A DNA stretch of 64,000 nt from Nocardioides sp. S5 (GCF_017310035.1 NZ_CP022296.1:2294001-2358000), one strand, 5' to 3'; counted from the first letter of the stretch, positions 1 through 11,002 are shown. The notes: generated by a model from the letters alone, not told the origin. Translations and numbers: made by a program.

Positions 1-1665
<1,665 letters not shown>

Positions 1666-1683
1666 GCCGCCCGTCGCAGCGGG

Positions 1684-1935
1684 TCAGGACCCCTCGCTGA
1701 CCTCGTAGATCTCATCGGCGACCAGGCCGTGCGCCTCGCGGTGCACGGTGTTGGCCGACTCCGCGTCGGGCGCGTCGACGAGGCAGAAGATCTTGCCCTC
1801 GGCCTCGTTGACCCAGTACTTCAGGTAGCTCACGCCGTGCTGGGACTGCTCCTGCAGGTCGGCCATGTGCGCCTGGGCGACGTCACCGACCGCGACCCCG
1901 CCCTCCATGTGGTGGACGTCAATGAACAAGGGCAT
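1684..1935 (-). CDS. DUF4242 small protein (SCO4226-like, nickel-binding family)
   Basis: An 83-residue protein starting MPLFIDVHHMEGG, with the ferredoxin-like fold pattern and conserved His and acidic residues of DUF4242. A Streptomyces member of this family (SCO4226) is known as a nickel-binding protein; whether this one binds nickel is inference from the His-rich N-terminus. A strong ribosome site (GGAAGGAGG) lies just upstream of the ATG. It is transcribed toward the aldehyde dehydrogenase and stands alone. Its cellular role is unknown. Confidence 0.8.
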   Translation of the reverse strand: MPLFIDVHHMEGGVAVGDVAQAHMADLQEQSQHGVSYLKYWVNEAEGKIFCLVDAPDAESANTVHREAHGLVADEIYEVSEGS

Positions 1936-2054
1936 CTCGCCACCTCCTTCCGGTTGTGGACGACAGCAGTCTGCTCTCGGGTCGGGCCCGGCCGACAGCC
2001 CGGTCTGGACCTGCCGACGCGGTCGGTCCTGACACCCGCGGGAAGCCGATTCGC

Positions 2055-2060
2055 TAATGT
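2055..2060 (+). promoter_or_regulatory. -10 box (TAATGT), predicted leaderless
   Basis: TAATGT followed by exactly 6 nt and the ATG at 2067; transcription would begin at or next to the start codon. Confidence 0.5.
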
Positions 2061-2066
2061 CCCGTC

Positions 2067-2267
2067 ATGGACCTCGTCGCTCAGATCCTCCTGACCTCCA
2101 TCGTGTGGGGGCCGGCGCTGCTCGTCCTCTACTGGGTGATCCGGCTGGCGGTCCGACACGGGATGGAGGACGCCCATCGGATCCGTCAGGGCGATCGCAA
2201 GCGCGCCGAGATCTCCGAGACCATCCGGCGGCACCAGGCGACGTACGGCGGCTCCGAACCCGAGTGA
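2067..2267 (+). CDS. small single-pass membrane protein, unknown
   Basis: A 66-residue protein with one hydrophobic segment (about residues 5-27, ILLTSIVWGPALLVLYWVI) followed by a charged cytoplasmic-looking tail rich in Arg and Glu. I recognise no family. Coding character is supported by a TANNNT box 6 nt upstream of the ATG and by third-position G/C use like the neighbours. It ends 19 nt before the convergent carbonic anhydrase gene. Confidence 0.65.
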   Translation: MDLVAQILLTSIVWGPALLVLYWVIRLAVRHGMEDAHRIRQGDRKRAEISETIRRHQATYGGSEPE

Positions 2268-2286
2268 GGAACCCGAGTGAGCGCGC

Positions 2287-2781
2287 TCAGGCGTGCTGGG
2301 TCAGCAGGCCGGTGTCGACGTCGTAGAGGAAGCCGCCGACTGCCGCGCGCTCGCCGATGAGGGGGTGCGTGCGGACCTTGACGACGTCCTCGCGCAGCTG
2401 CTCGAGCTGGTCGGCGACCACACCGAAGGTCTGCCAGCTGGCGTCGACGCCGGCGGACTCGCCGACGCGCACCCGCAGCTCGGCCTCGGAGGCCGACGCC
2501 ATCGCGCAGCGGGTGTGCGGCACGACCAGGATCCGCTGCACGTTGAGCAGGTGCACGCCGAGGACCAGGGCCTCGAGCGCCTGGGGCGTGACCCGGCCGC
2601 CCGGGTTGCGGAAGATCTTGGCGTCGCCGTGCTTGAGCCCGAGCATCCGCAGCGGGTCGATGCGTGAGTCCATGCACGTGACGAGGGCGATGCCGGCGTG
2701 CGCCTTGCCGTCGAATCCGCCCAGGTCGAAGGTGTCCGCGAAAGCGCGGTTCGCCTGCATCAGGTCGTCGAAGTCGTCCAC
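2287..2781 (-). CDS. beta-class carbonic anhydrase
   Basis: A 164-residue beta-carbonic anhydrase, interconverting CO2 and bicarbonate in the cytoplasm. The zinc ligands are visible as Cys36 in TCMDSR, His89 and Cys92 in HTRC, with the Asp38-Arg40 catalytic dyad. The short length and the FRNPGGRVT segment match the compact actinobacterial subgroup typified by Rv1284 of Mycobacterium tuberculosis. The GTG at 2781 is chosen because a TAATCT box sits 6 nt upstream of it; the next ATG is seven codons in. The start overlaps the 3' end of the GAF regulator by 22 nt. Confidence 0.93.
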   Translation of the reverse strand: MDDFDDLMQANRAFADTFDLGGFDGKAHAGIALVTCMDSRIDPLRMLGLKHGDAKIFRNPGGRVTPQALEALVLGVHLLNVQRILVVPHTRCAMASASEAELRVRVGESAGVDASWQTFGVVADQLEQLREDVVKVRTHPLIGERAAVGGFLYDVDTGLLTQHA

Positions 2782-4037
2782 GGACGCAGATTATCCAACT
2801 CGTCGGCCCCGTGAGGCACGGAGCCGTCCGGTGGACTGGACGCCGAGACGACCGGGGCGCTGGAGCCCTCGATGGCCACGCCAGCGGAGGGGAGCAGCAC
2901 GCTGGCCAGGACCGCAGGCGCGATGCGGTAGGGCTGCGCCTCCAGCAGTGACCCCAGGGTGCGGCGCAAGCGTGACATCTCCGCGCGCACCGTCACCACG
3001 CGCGTGGGGTCGGCGAACAGGTCGTCCGCGAGCTCGGCCGCCGTTCGCCCCTCGCGGGCGTCGATGAGCGCCAGCAGGATCTCCGCATGCCGGGGGCTGG
3101 GCCGGTGCTCCCACGCGTGGCTGGGCGTGCGGACCCGCAGCACCGGTCGCTCGCGCAGGTCGAGCACCAGGTCGGTCGCCGCCGCCACCTCGGCGCCGAG
3201 ACGGACGAGCCACCCGCCCGGCAGGGGCTCCACCGTCACGGCGCCCAGGGTGGGCAGCCACGTCGAGTCGACCGACAAGTCGGCCGGGAGGACCAGGCGC
3301 TCCGGAGCGGTGAACCCCGTCACGGCCGCGATGTGGCCGGCCGCGTCCACGGCGAGGGCGCGTCCACCCACCCGGGCGACCACAGGTGCGGCGTAGGCCC
3401 TGAGACGGTCGAGGGTCTGCGCGTGCTCGGTGCGCACCTCCGCCGCGGCAAGGCGGGCACTCACGCCGACCAGGGCCAGCACCGAGCGCTGGACGGACCG
3501 CGCGGGTCCGCTAATGTCGATCGCGCCGAGTGTCTCGCCGGTCCAGGGGTCGCGCACCGGTGCGGCCGCGCAGCTCCACCGCGTGTGCGACTCGACGTAG
3601 TGCTCGGGCCCCCGGATGTGCACGGGCTCGCCGAGGACGAGACAGGTGCCGATCGCGTTGGTGCCGACGTTGGCCTCGGTCCAGGCCGACCCGGACACGA
3701 AGCCGAGTCGGTCGGCGAGACGGCGTACGCCGGTGCGCCCGCGGCGCCACAGGACCCGACCGTCCGAGTCGGTCACCACCATCAGCAGCCCGTCGTCGAC
3801 GACGGGCTCCAGGGAGGCGGTGATGCTCGGCAGCAGGGGAGCGAGCGTGCTCGTCGAGCGGCGGGACACCACCTCGGCCTCCGACAGCGGCGCCACCTCG
3901 GGCTCGGCCCCAGGCGCCAGGCCACCCGCGCGGACCCGGCGCCAGGAGGCGCTGATCTCCGGACGGGCAGCAGTCGCGGTGTCGTCGGTCAGTGCCCGGT
4001 CGCGAGCGCGGTGCGAGCTGCCGACGTCGTCGCCCAT
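2760..4037 (-). CDS. GAF-domain transcriptional regulator (AcoR-like sensor, C-terminal winged helix)
   Basis: A 425-residue regulator. Residues 27-170 resemble the N-terminal effector region of AcoR-type activators, including SWRRV and the GxxWTExxxGTNAIGT hallmark of the GAF domain (about 116-131). There is no sigma-54 AAA+ module; instead the C-terminus (about 330-400, HAEILLALIDAREGRTAAELADDL...VRAEMSRLRRTLG) looks like an OmpR-type winged helix, an arrangement common in actinobacteria. It is divergent from the monooxygenase at 4138, with a GTTGCA-N6-TGCAAC inverted repeat between them, so control of that enzyme and of itself is the simplest reading. The ATG at 4037 is used because upstream codons have no regulator-like sequence. 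Confidence 0.85.
   Translation of the reverse strand: MGDDVGSSHRARDRALTDDTATAARPEISASWRRVRAGGLAPGAEPEVAPLSEAEVVSRRSTSTLAPLLPSITASLEPVVDDGLLMVVTDSDGRVLWRRGRTGVRRLADRLGFVSGSAWTEANVGTNAIGTCLVLGEPVHIRGPEHYVESHTRWSCAAAPVRDPWTGETLGAIDISGPARSVQRSVLALVGVSARLAAAEVRTEHAQTLDRLRAYAAPVVARVGGRALAVDAAGHIAAVTGFTAPERLVLPADLSVDSTWLPTLGAVTVEPLPGGWLVRLGAEVAAATDLVLDLRERPVLRVRTPSHAWEHRPSPRHAEILLALIDAREGRTAAELADDLFADPTRVVTVRAEMSRLRRTLGSLLEAQPYRIAPAVLASVLLPSAGVAIEGSSAPVVSASSPPDGSVPHGADELDNLRPWTTSTT
2788..2793 (-). promoter_or_regulatory. -10 box (TAATCT) for carbonic anhydrase
   Basis: TAATCT on the minus strand, 6 nt before the GTG at 2781. It lies inside the 3' end of the upstream regulator gene and decides the GTG start. 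Confidence 0.5.
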
Positions 4038-4064
4038 CGTGCCTCCCGGCCTGGCCTCCCCGGC

Positions 4065-4082
4065 GTTGCAACCTCCTGCAAC
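4065..4082. promoter_or_regulatory. inverted repeat GTTGCA-N6-TGCAAC, candidate operator
   Basis: A perfect 6+6 inverted repeat centred in the 100-nt gap between the divergent GAF regulator and flavin monooxygenase genes. Position and symmetry fit a dimeric regulator site; the GAF protein next door is the obvious candidate. No binding data are implied. Confidence 0.55.
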
Positions 4083-4137
4083 CCTCCCGCCGATCCTACG
4101 ACCGGGTGTGTCGTGGGTCACGTCGGAAGGAGACACC

Positions 4138-5967
4138 ATGACCCAGACCCTGGAGCCACCCACCACCACGAACGACGCGAGCCAGGTCGCCCAAGCCTGG
4201 CTGGAGGGATTCGAGGCGGCCCTCGCCGCGCGCGACACCGCGAGAGCAGCCGCGATGTTCGCCACCGAGTCGTACTGGAGGGACCTCGTCTCCTTCAGCT
4301 GGAACCTCACGACCGTCGAGGGCCGCGACGGGGTGGGCGACCTGCTCACCAGCACCCTGGAGCGCACCGACCCGTCCGGTTTCGCCCTCGACGAGCCCGC
4401 GGACGAGGCGGACGGGGTGACCACCGCGTGGTTCGTCTTCGAGACCGCGGTCGGCCGGGGCCGCGGCCTGGTGCGCCTGGTCGAGGAGGAGGGCCGGCAC
4501 CGCGCGTTCACCTTCCTCACCACGCTCTACGAGCTCAAGGGCCACGAGGAGCCTCGCAACGAACACCGCCCGCGCGGCGCGGAGCACGGTGCCGACAAGC
4601 AGCGTCGGACGTGGCTCGAGCGCCGGCAGGAGGAGGCCGAGAGCCTCGGCAGCACGACCCAGCCGTACGTCCTCGTGATCGGCGGCGGCCAGGGCGGGAT
4701 CGCGCTCGGTGCCCGGCTGCGCCAGCTCGGCGTCCCGAGCCTGGTGATCGACAAGCACCCGCGGCCGGGCGACCAGTGGCGCAACCGCTACAAGTCGCTG
4801 TGCCTCCACGACCCCGTCTGGTACGACCACCTGCCCTACCTGAAGTTCCCGGACAACTGGCCGGTCTTCGCGCCCAAGGACAAGATCGGCGACTGGCTCG
4901 AGTCCTACACGAAGATCATGGAGGTGCCCTACTGGTCGAGCACGACGGCCACCAGCGCGTTCTACTCCGAGGAGACGGGTCAGTGGACGGTCGAGGTGGA
5001 GCGGGAGGGCAGGCCGCTGACCCTGCGCCCGACCGAGCTCGTCTTCGCCACCGGGATGTCCGGCAAGCCCAACATCCCCGAGGTGCCAGGCATGGACGTC
5101 TTCGCCGGCGACCTGCACCATTCGTCCGCGCACCCCGGACCGGACGCCTACCGGGGCAAGAAGGTGGTCGTCATCGGGAGCAACAACTCCGCCTTCGACA
5201 TCTGCGGGGCGCTGTGGGAGAACGACGTCGACGTGACGATGGTCCAGCGCAGCTCCACCCACGTCGTGAAGAGCGACAGCCTGATGGAGATCGGCCTCGG
5301 CGACCTCTACTCCGAGCGCGCGGTCGCGGCCGGGGTCACCACGGAGAAGGCCGACCTGATCTTCGCCTCGCTGCCCTACCGGATCCTGCACACCTTCCAG
5401 ATCCCGGCCTACGAGGCGATGGCGGAGAAGGACAAGGACTTCTACGAGCGGCTCGAGGCGTCCGGCTTCGACCACGACTGGGGTGATGACGGGTCGGGAC
5501 TGTTCATGAAGTACCTGCGGCGGGGCTCGGGCTACTACATCGACGTCGGCGCGGCCGAGCTGGTGGCCAACGGCGACGTGAAGCTCGTCAACGGCCAGAT
5601 CGACCACCTCACGGCGGACGCCGTCGTGCTGGCCGACGGCACCGAGCTACCGGCGGACGTGGTGGTCCTCGCGACCGGCTACGGGTCGATGAACGGCTGG
5701 GTGGCGGACCTGATCGACCAGGAGACCGCCAACCGGCTCGGCAAGGTGTGGGGCCTCGGGTCGGACACCACTAAGGACCCCGGGCCGTGGGAGGGCGAGC
5801 AGCGCAACATGTGGAAGCCGACCCAGGTCGAGCACCTCTGGATGCACGGCGGCAACCTTCACCAGTCCCGGCACTACTCGCTCTACCTCGCGCTGCAGCT
5901 CAAGGCGCGCTTCGAGGGGATCGAGACGCCGGTGTACGCCTTGCAGGAGGTGCACCACACCTCGTGA
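4138..5967 (+). CDS. SnoaL-like domain fused to flavin-containing monooxygenase
   Basis: A 609-residue protein. The first ~140 residues look like an NTF2/SnoaL-type alpha+beta domain; the rest is a class B flavin monooxygenase. The FAD Rossmann motif is VIGGGQGG from Gly182 region, and a second nucleotide motif VVVIGSNNSAFD begins near residue 344, with Gly347 in the place of the first glycine. An ATGYGS segment near residue 513 is typical of the family's end. Such enzymes insert one oxygen atom into ketones, amines or sulfides using NADPH and O2. ATG 4138 follows GGAAGGAG. The divergent GAF regulator and the nearby alcohol/aldehyde enzymes suggest a small oxidative catabolic module; the substrate is unknown. 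Confidence 0.88.
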   Translation: MTQTLEPPTTTNDASQVAQAWLEGFEAALAARDTARAAAMFATESYWRDLVSFSWNLTTVEGRDGVGDLLTSTLERTDPSGFALDEPADEADGVTTAWFVFETAVGRGRGLVRLVEEEGRHRAFTFLTTLYELKGHEEPRNEHRPRGAEHGADKQRRTWLERRQEEAESLGSTTQPYVLVIGGGQGGIALGARLRQLGVPSLVIDKHPRPGDQWRNRYKSLCLHDPVWYDHLPYLKFPDNWPVFAPKDKIGDWLESYTKIMEVPYWSSTTATSAFYSEETGQWTVEVEREGRPLTLRPTELVFATGMSGKPNIPEVPGMDVFAGDLHHSSAHPGPDAYRGKKVVVIGSNNSAFDICGALWENDVDVTMVQRSSTHVVKSDSLMEIGLGDLYSERAVAAGVTTEKADLIFASLPYRILHTFQIPAYEAMAEKDKDFYERLEASGFDHDWGDDGSGLFMKYLRRGSGYYIDVGAAELVANGDVKLVNGQIDHLTADAVVLADGTELPADVVVLATGYGSMNGWVADLIDQETANRLGKVWGLGSDTTKDPGPWEGEQRNMWKPTQVEHLWMHGGNLHQSRHYSLYLALQLKARFEGIETPVYALQEVHHTS

Positions 5968-6003
5968 ACGCGGCGGCGAGCCCGGCCGGTGCGGTAGCTG
6001 CGC

Positions 6004-7767
6004 TCAGTGCCCCGACAGGGCTTCGCGGGTGCTGACCCGGTCGGGGCGCACGCCCCGGAACACCACGAGGGCGAGCACCGCCGCGACGACCGCGCAGCCG
6101 GCCGCACCCCAGAAGACGGCGTGCTCCTGGGCGATCCCGGCGACGCGCAGCAGGTCGGAGAACTCCTCGCACCTGCTCCTGCCGTCGCAGACCTCCTGCA
6201 CGGGTGGCACCTCGCCCTGCTCGGCGTAGTAGCGGCGCAGACCGATCGTGGTGAGCGCGGAGATGCCGACGAGCATGCCGACCATCCGCGCCACCACCAC
6301 GAAGGCGCTGGCGACGCCGTGCACGTCGTCATCGGTGTGGGCGAGGAGCGCGGCGTTGACCGGGGCGAGCGCGAGACCGAAGCCGAGGCCACCGGTGATG
6401 AGCGCGACGTTGGCGATCGGCTCCTCGATGGTGGTCAGCCCCCAGCGGGTCATGAGCACGAAGCCGGCCGCCGCCATCAGCATCCCACCCGCCGTGACGA
6501 TCGCGGGGGAGACCGTGCGGATGAGGTAGCCGCCCGCGACGGCCCCGACCGGCAGCGCGAGCAGGAACCGGACGAGCACGAGCGCGGCGGGCAGCTGGTC
6601 GTCGGGATAGACCGTGGTGCGGGCGAAGAGCGGGATGTCGATGAGCGCGGCGATCAGCGCGGCGCCGACGAAGAAGCTGACCAGCAGGGCCCCCCACGCC
6701 GGCGTGCGCCGCAGCGCCCCGCGCGGCACGAGCGGGTTCGCGGCACGGCGTACGTGCCAGACGAAGGCGGCCGTCGCGACCGCGGCGCCGAGGAGGTACC
6801 ACCGCCCGCGCGGCGAGAACACCTCGATCTTGGGGTCGGCGGTGGCGAACGCGAGGATCACCCCGCCCAGTGCGGCGGCGAGCAGGAGCGCGCCCGTGAG
6901 GTCGGCCTCGACGAGCACCCGCACCCAACCGCGCAGGTCGAACAGCGGCCGCGCAGCGAACCAGCACCACGCGACGAGCAGGATGAGCGCCATGACAGTG
7001 GCCGCGCCGCTCGGCGTGAGCCAGCGCCCGTCGCCTGCGAACGGGATGAACAGACGGCCCCAGGTGAGGTCGCGCATCAGCGGCGCGGGCCGCAGGAAGA
7101 CGACGGCGCCGCCCGCCATGGTGGCGAGGACGAGGAGCAGGCCGACGAGGTCGACGTGGCGCCGTCCGGGAGCCGTGCGCTCGTGCGGGGCCAGCGCCCG
7201 GATCGCGGCGGCGAGGACCAGCCCGACAGCGAGGTTGATGGCGAAGATTGCGCGCCAGTCGGAGAAGGCGAGGACGGCCGCGCCGAAGAGCGGGCCCAGC
7301 ACGGATCCGATCTCCTGGACGGCGGAGACGATGCCGAGCGGCACGCCGCGGCGCTCCGCGGGGTAGAGGTCGGCGACCAGGGCCAGCGTCGCCGGCACGA
7401 GCCCGCCTCCGCCGACACCCTGGAGGAAGCGGCCGGCGACGATGCTGGGCATGTCGTAGGACAGCGTCGTGATCAGGCTGCCGAGGGCGAAGAGCACGAG
7501 CGCCATGACCAGGACCGGCACCCGTCCGCGCAGGTCCGCGATCCGGCCGATGAGCGGCAGCATCGCGACGTAGCCGAGCAGGAAGCCGCTGACGATCGGT
7601 GCCGCACGCTGGAGCTGGTCGATCGGCACCCCGACGCCGGTCATCATGTCGGGCAGTGCCAGCACCACGACGTAGGTGTCGGCGGCCGCGAAGGCGACGG
7701 CGACCGCCGCCATCGCGAGGAGCAGCCGCGAGGTGCGCGTGACCTGCGCCTGCTCACCCACGCTCAC
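6004..7767 (-). CDS. MFS drug/lipid transporter, P55 (Rv1410c)-like
   Basis: A 587-residue major facilitator protein of the 14-TM type: many hydrophobic spans, the loop motif GRIADLRGR after the second span, and DTYVVVLALPDM in the first. The GTG at 7767 overlaps the stop of the lipoprotein gene (GTGA), so the pair is co-translated. A lipoprotein of the LppX/LprAFG family followed immediately by a 14-TM MFS pump is the M. tuberculosis lprG-Rv1410c (P55) arrangement, where the two proteins export triacylglycerides and affect drug tolerance. Assignment to that system rests on family plus gene order. Confidence 0.87.
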   Translation of the reverse strand: MSVGEQAQVTRTSRLLLAMAAVAVAFAAADTYVVVLALPDMMTGVGVPIDQLQRAAPIVSGFLLGYVAMLPLIGRIADLRGRVPVLVMALVLFALGSLITTLSYDMPSIVAGRFLQGVGGGGLVPATLALVADLYPAERRGVPLGIVSAVQEIGSVLGPLFGAAVLAFSDWRAIFAINLAVGLVLAAAIRALAPHERTAPGRRHVDLVGLLLVLATMAGGAVVFLRPAPLMRDLTWGRLFIPFAGDGRWLTPSGAATVMALILLVAWCWFAARPLFDLRGWVRVLVEADLTGALLLAAALGGVILAFATADPKIEVFSPRGRWYLLGAAVATAAFVWHVRRAANPLVPRGALRRTPAWGALLVSFFVGAALIAALIDIPLFARTTVYPDDQLPAALVLVRFLLALPVGAVAGGYLIRTVSPAIVTAGGMLMAAAGFVLMTRWGLTTIEEPIANVALITGGLGFGLALAPVNAALLAHTDDDVHGVASAFVVVARMVGMLVGISALTTIGLRRYYAEQGEVPPVQEVCDGRSRCEEFSDLLRVAGIAQEHAVFWGAAGCAVVAAVLALVVFRGVRPDRVSTREALSGH

Positions 7768-8492
7768 GGCGCGGCGATCTCCTGCTCGATGCCGTAGTCG
7801 GCGAACTCGACGGTGTAGGTCATCTCCTCCGCGCGGGGGTAGAAGACCCCGGTCAGGGTCGCGGTGCGCAGCTCGCCCTCGTCGGTGACCTGCCACTCCA
7901 CGTCGAAGGACTCCCCGGACGACGACGGGATGATCGCCTCCATCGCCTCGCCCGGAACCGTGCCGGTGTAGGTGGTGAGGACCTCGGAGTTGTCCGCGCC
8001 CCCGCGCACGCTCTCACCCTCCTCGGGCGACTCGGTCAGGCCGAGCAGGCCGGCGAACCCGTCCTCGCCGACGAGGCCGGACGGGTCGGGTGCGCCGTAC
8101 TCCTTGGGGTTGACCTTGTCGTAGCCCGGCGTGAACGGAAGCTGGGCGTAGACGGTGTCGTCGACGGCGACGACCGGCACGTCGACGGTCTGACCGGCGA
8201 AGACGACGGTGATCGAGCCCTCGAAGGCCGGGGCGTCGGTCACGGTGCCGACCGCGCGGGTGATGCCGGAGACGCCCTGTGGCAGCGCGTCCGTGGACAG
8301 GGTCAGGTCGACCCCGCTGGTCTCGGACAGCAGCGTCGCGGCCTCCGCCAGGACTTCTTCGGGCGTCTTGCCCTCGGCCTCCGCGCCGCCCTCGTCACCG
8401 GAGCAGGCGACGAGCAGTGGCAGGGCGAGGAGCACCGACGTGGCCGTGGCGGCGAGGCGTCCAGCGGTGCGGGCGCGGGCTGGGGCTGACAT
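7764..8492 (-). CDS. lprG: LppX/LprAFG-family lipoprotein (LprG-like)
   Basis: A 242-residue exported lipoprotein. The signal peptide ends in a lipobox LLVAC with Cys30 as the lipidation site, followed by an acidic SGDEGG linker. The mature part has the LppX_LprAFG layout: an amphipathic helix near EEVLAEAATLLSETSGVDLTLS, then alternating strands, VDDTVYAQLPFTPGYDKV and a C-terminal VEFADYG strand. In mycobacteria these proteins form a hydrophobic pocket that carries acylated lipids. It is directly upstream of, and overlaps, the MFS pump gene. The symbol is given by family and context, not proven orthology. Confidence 0.85.
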   Translation of the reverse strand: MSAPARARTAGRLAATATSVLLALPLLVACSGDEGGAEAEGKTPEEVLAEAATLLSETSGVDLTLSTDALPQGVSGITRAVGTVTDAPAFEGSITVVFAGQTVDVPVVAVDDTVYAQLPFTPGYDKVNPKEYGAPDPSGLVGEDGFAGLLGLTESPEEGESVRGGADNSEVLTTYTGTVPGEAMEAIIPSSSGESFDVEWQVTDEGELRTATLTGVFYPRAEEMTYTVEFADYGIEQEIAAP

Positions 8493-8497
8493 GGTGC

Positions 8498-11002
8498 TCA
8501 GCCTTCCACAGCGGTGGTCGGGGAGCCGCCGACCTGCACGGCGACCTGCGATGCGACCTGCAGCGCGACCGGGGAGGCGACGGCCGCGATCGGCTGGGGG
8601 GCAGGTACGCCGGATCCGTCGCGGCGACCGTTGGCCTCGGGCAGGTCGACCGGTGCACCACTGGCCGCGGCAGCGCGGGCGGGGCCCGGTCCGGCCCACG
8701 CGGTGACGAGGGTGTCCTCGCCCTTGAGGAAGCGGTGGCTGCGCACCCCGCCGGTGGCACGGCCCTTGCCCGGGTACTCGGTGAACGGGGTGACCTTGAC
8801 GGCGCCGGCCTCGGTGCCGGGAAGTGCGGTCGACGAGCCCGACGCGGTGACGACGACGGCGTCGGCGGGGTCGAACGCGCCGAAGAAGGCGACGTGCTGG
8901 CCCGCGCCGAGCTTGATGCCGGCCATGCCACCGCCCGAGCGGCCCTGCGGGCGCACGCCGGAGGCGGGGAAGTGCAGCAGCTGGGCGTCGGAGGAGATGA
9001 AGCACAGCTCCTCCTCGCCGGTGACGAGCTCGACGGCGCCGACGACCTCGTCGCCCTCCTTGAGGCCGATGACCTCCCACTCGTCGCGGTTGAGCACCTC
9101 GGGGTTGACCCGCTTGACGATGCCGTCGCGGGTGCCGAGCGCGAGACCGGGTCCGTCGGTGGCCAGCGAGGTGAGCGCGAGGGCGCGCTCACCGGTGCCG
9201 AGGGGAAGCAGCTCGCTCAGCGGGTAGCCGCCCTGGAGGTTGGGGTCGTTGGCCGAGTCGGGCAGCTCGGGCATGTCGAGCACGCCCACCCGCAGCAGCC
9301 GGCCGCGGCTGGTGAGCACCCCGACCTCACCGCGGGCGGTGGTGCGTACGGCGCTGGTCACGACGTCGTGGCTGGCACGGCCCTCACCCTGGCCGGGCGC
9401 GGCGCCGGACGTCGTACGGGCGAGCAGGCCGCTGGAGGACAGCAGCGCGAAGCACGGGTCGTCGGCCACCTCGACCGGCGTGGTGGCGGTGACGGTGTTG
9501 CCGGCCGAGGCCAGCAGGACCGTACGCCGCGGCGTGCCGTGCTCCTTGGCGACATCGGTGAGCTCGTCGGAGACGACCTTCCGCAGCAGCTTCTCGTCGG
9601 CGAGGATCGCGTCGAGGTACTCGATCGTGCGCTCGAGCTCGGTCTTCTCCTTCTCCAGCTCCAGCTTGCTGAACTTCGTCAGCCGGCGCAGCGGCATGTC
9701 GAGGATGTAGTCGGCCTGGACGTCGGAGAGCTCGAAGATCTCGATGAGCCGCTCCTTGGCCGCGGCCGCGTTGTCCGAGCCGCGGATGACCTGGATGACC
9801 TCGTCGATGTCGAGGATGGCGATGAGCAGGCCGTCGACGAGGTGGAGGCGGTCGGCGGCCTTCTTGCGGCGGAACGCCGAGCGGCGGCGTACGACCTCGA
9901 AGCGGTGGGCGAGGAAGACCTCGAGCATCTCCTTCAGGCCCAGCGTGCGCGGCTGGCCGTCGACGAGCGCGACGGCGTTGATGCCGAAGGAGTCCTCGAG
10001 CGCGGTCTGGCGGTAGAGCTGCTCGAGGATCGCCTCGGGGACGAAGCCGTTCTTGACCTCGACGACCAGGCGCAGGCCGTGCTCGCGGTCGCTGAGGTCC
10101 TTGATGTCGGCGATGCCCTGCAGCTTCTTGGCCAGGACGAGCTTCTTGATCTGCTCCATCACGCGCTCGGTGCCGACGCCGTAGGGCAGCTCGGTGACCA
10201 CGATGCCCTTGCGGCGCGCGGTGACCGACTCGATCCGTGCCGTGGCGCGCATCTTGAAGGTGCCGCGGCCCGACTCGTAGGCGTCGCGGATCCCCTCGAG
10301 CCCCACGATCTTGCCGCCGGTGGGCAGGTCGGGGCCCGGGATGAAGCGCATCAGGTCGTCGAGCTGGGCCTTGGGGTGGGTGATGAGGTGCTTGAGCGCC
10401 TGCACCACCTCGACCAGGTTGTGGGGGGCGATGTTGGTCGCCATGCCCACGGCGATGCCCGCGGCGCCGTTGACGAGCAGGTGCGGGATCGCAGCGGGCA
10501 GCACGACCGGCTCGGTCTCGCGCGAGTCGTAGTTGGGCTTGAAGTCGACGGTGTCCTCGTCGATGGAGGCCGTCATCGCGACCGCGGCAGGCGCCATCCG
10601 GCACTCGGTGTAGCGCATCGCGGCGGGGGAGTCGTCGGGCGAGCCGAAGTTGCCGTGCCCGTCGACCGTGGGCAGACGCATCGACCACGGCTGCGCCATC
10701 CGTACCAGGGCGTCGTAGATCGCGCCGTCCCCGTGCGGGTGCAGCCGGCCCATGACCTCGCCGACGACGCGCGCGCTCTTCACGTGGCCCCGGTCGGGAC
10801 GGAGCGACATCTCGTCCATCGTGTAGAGGATGCGGCGCTGCACCGGCTTGAGGCCGTCGCGCGCGTCGGGCAGCGCCCGGGAGTAGATGACGGAGTAGGC
10901 GTACTCCAGGAACGACGTCTGCATCTCGTCGCGGATGTCGGTGTCGAGGATGTGCTCCTCGAAGTCGTCCGGGAGGGGCTCCTGCTTCGTACGTCGTGCC
11001 AT
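8498..11002 (-). CDS. parC: type IIA DNA topoisomerase subunit A (topoisomerase IV/ParC type)
   Basis: An 834-residue GyrA/ParC protein that breaks and rejoins DNA. The active-site Tyr131 lies in MRYTECRM; the winged-helix region has [10 protein letters not shown], and [17 protein letters not shown] is intact near residue 44. The C-terminal beta-pinwheel is degenerate: no canonical QRRGGKG GyrA box, only GRSGGGM and [12 protein letters not shown]. With the cysteine in RYTECRM and a location far from any gyrB, this points to the second actinobacterial topoisomerase (Streptomyces ParC) rather than gyrase. ATG 11002 is preferred over 11011 because GGGGAG lies 10 nt upstream of the former and only 1 nt from the latter. 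The matching B subunit is not in the window. Confidence 0.88.
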   Translation of the reverse strand: MARRTKQEPLPDDFEEHILDTDIRDEMQTSFLEYAYSVIYSRALPDARDGLKPVQRRILYTMDEMSLRPDRGHVKSARVVGEVMGRLHPHGDGAIYDALVRMAQPWSMRLPTVDGHGNFGSPDDSPAAMRYTECRMAPAAVAMTASIDEDTVDFKPNYDSRETEPVVLPAAIPHLLVNGAAGIAVGMATNIAPHNLVEVVQALKHLITHPKAQLDDLMRFIPGPDLPTGGKIVGLEGIRDAYESGRGTFKMRATARIESVTARRKGIVVTELPYGVGTERVMEQIKKLVLAKKLQGIADIKDLSDREHGLRLVVEVKNGFVPEAILEQLYRQTALEDSFGINAVALVDGQPRTLGLKEMLEVFLAHRFEVVRRRSAFRRKKAADRLHLVDGLLIAILDIDEVIQVIRGSDNAAAAKERLIEIFELSDVQADYILDMPLRRLTKFSKLELEKEKTELERTIEYLDAILADEKLLRKVVSDELTDVAKEHGTPRRTVLLASAGNTVTATTPVEVADDPCFALLSSSGLLARTTSGAAPGQGEGRASHDVVTSAVRTTARGEVGVLTSRGRLLRVGVLDMPELPDSANDPNLQGGYPLSELLPLGTGERALALTSLATDGPGLALGTRDGIVKRVNPEVLNRDEWEVIGLKEGDEVVGAVELVTGEEELCFISSDAQLLHFPASGVRPQGRSGGGMAGIKLGAGQHVAFFGAFDPADAVVVTASGSSTALPGTEAGAVKVTPFTEYPGKGRATGGVRSHRFLKGEDTLVTAWAGPGPARAAAASGAPVDLPEANGRRDGSGVPAPQPIAAVASPVALQVASQVAVQVGGSPTTAVEG

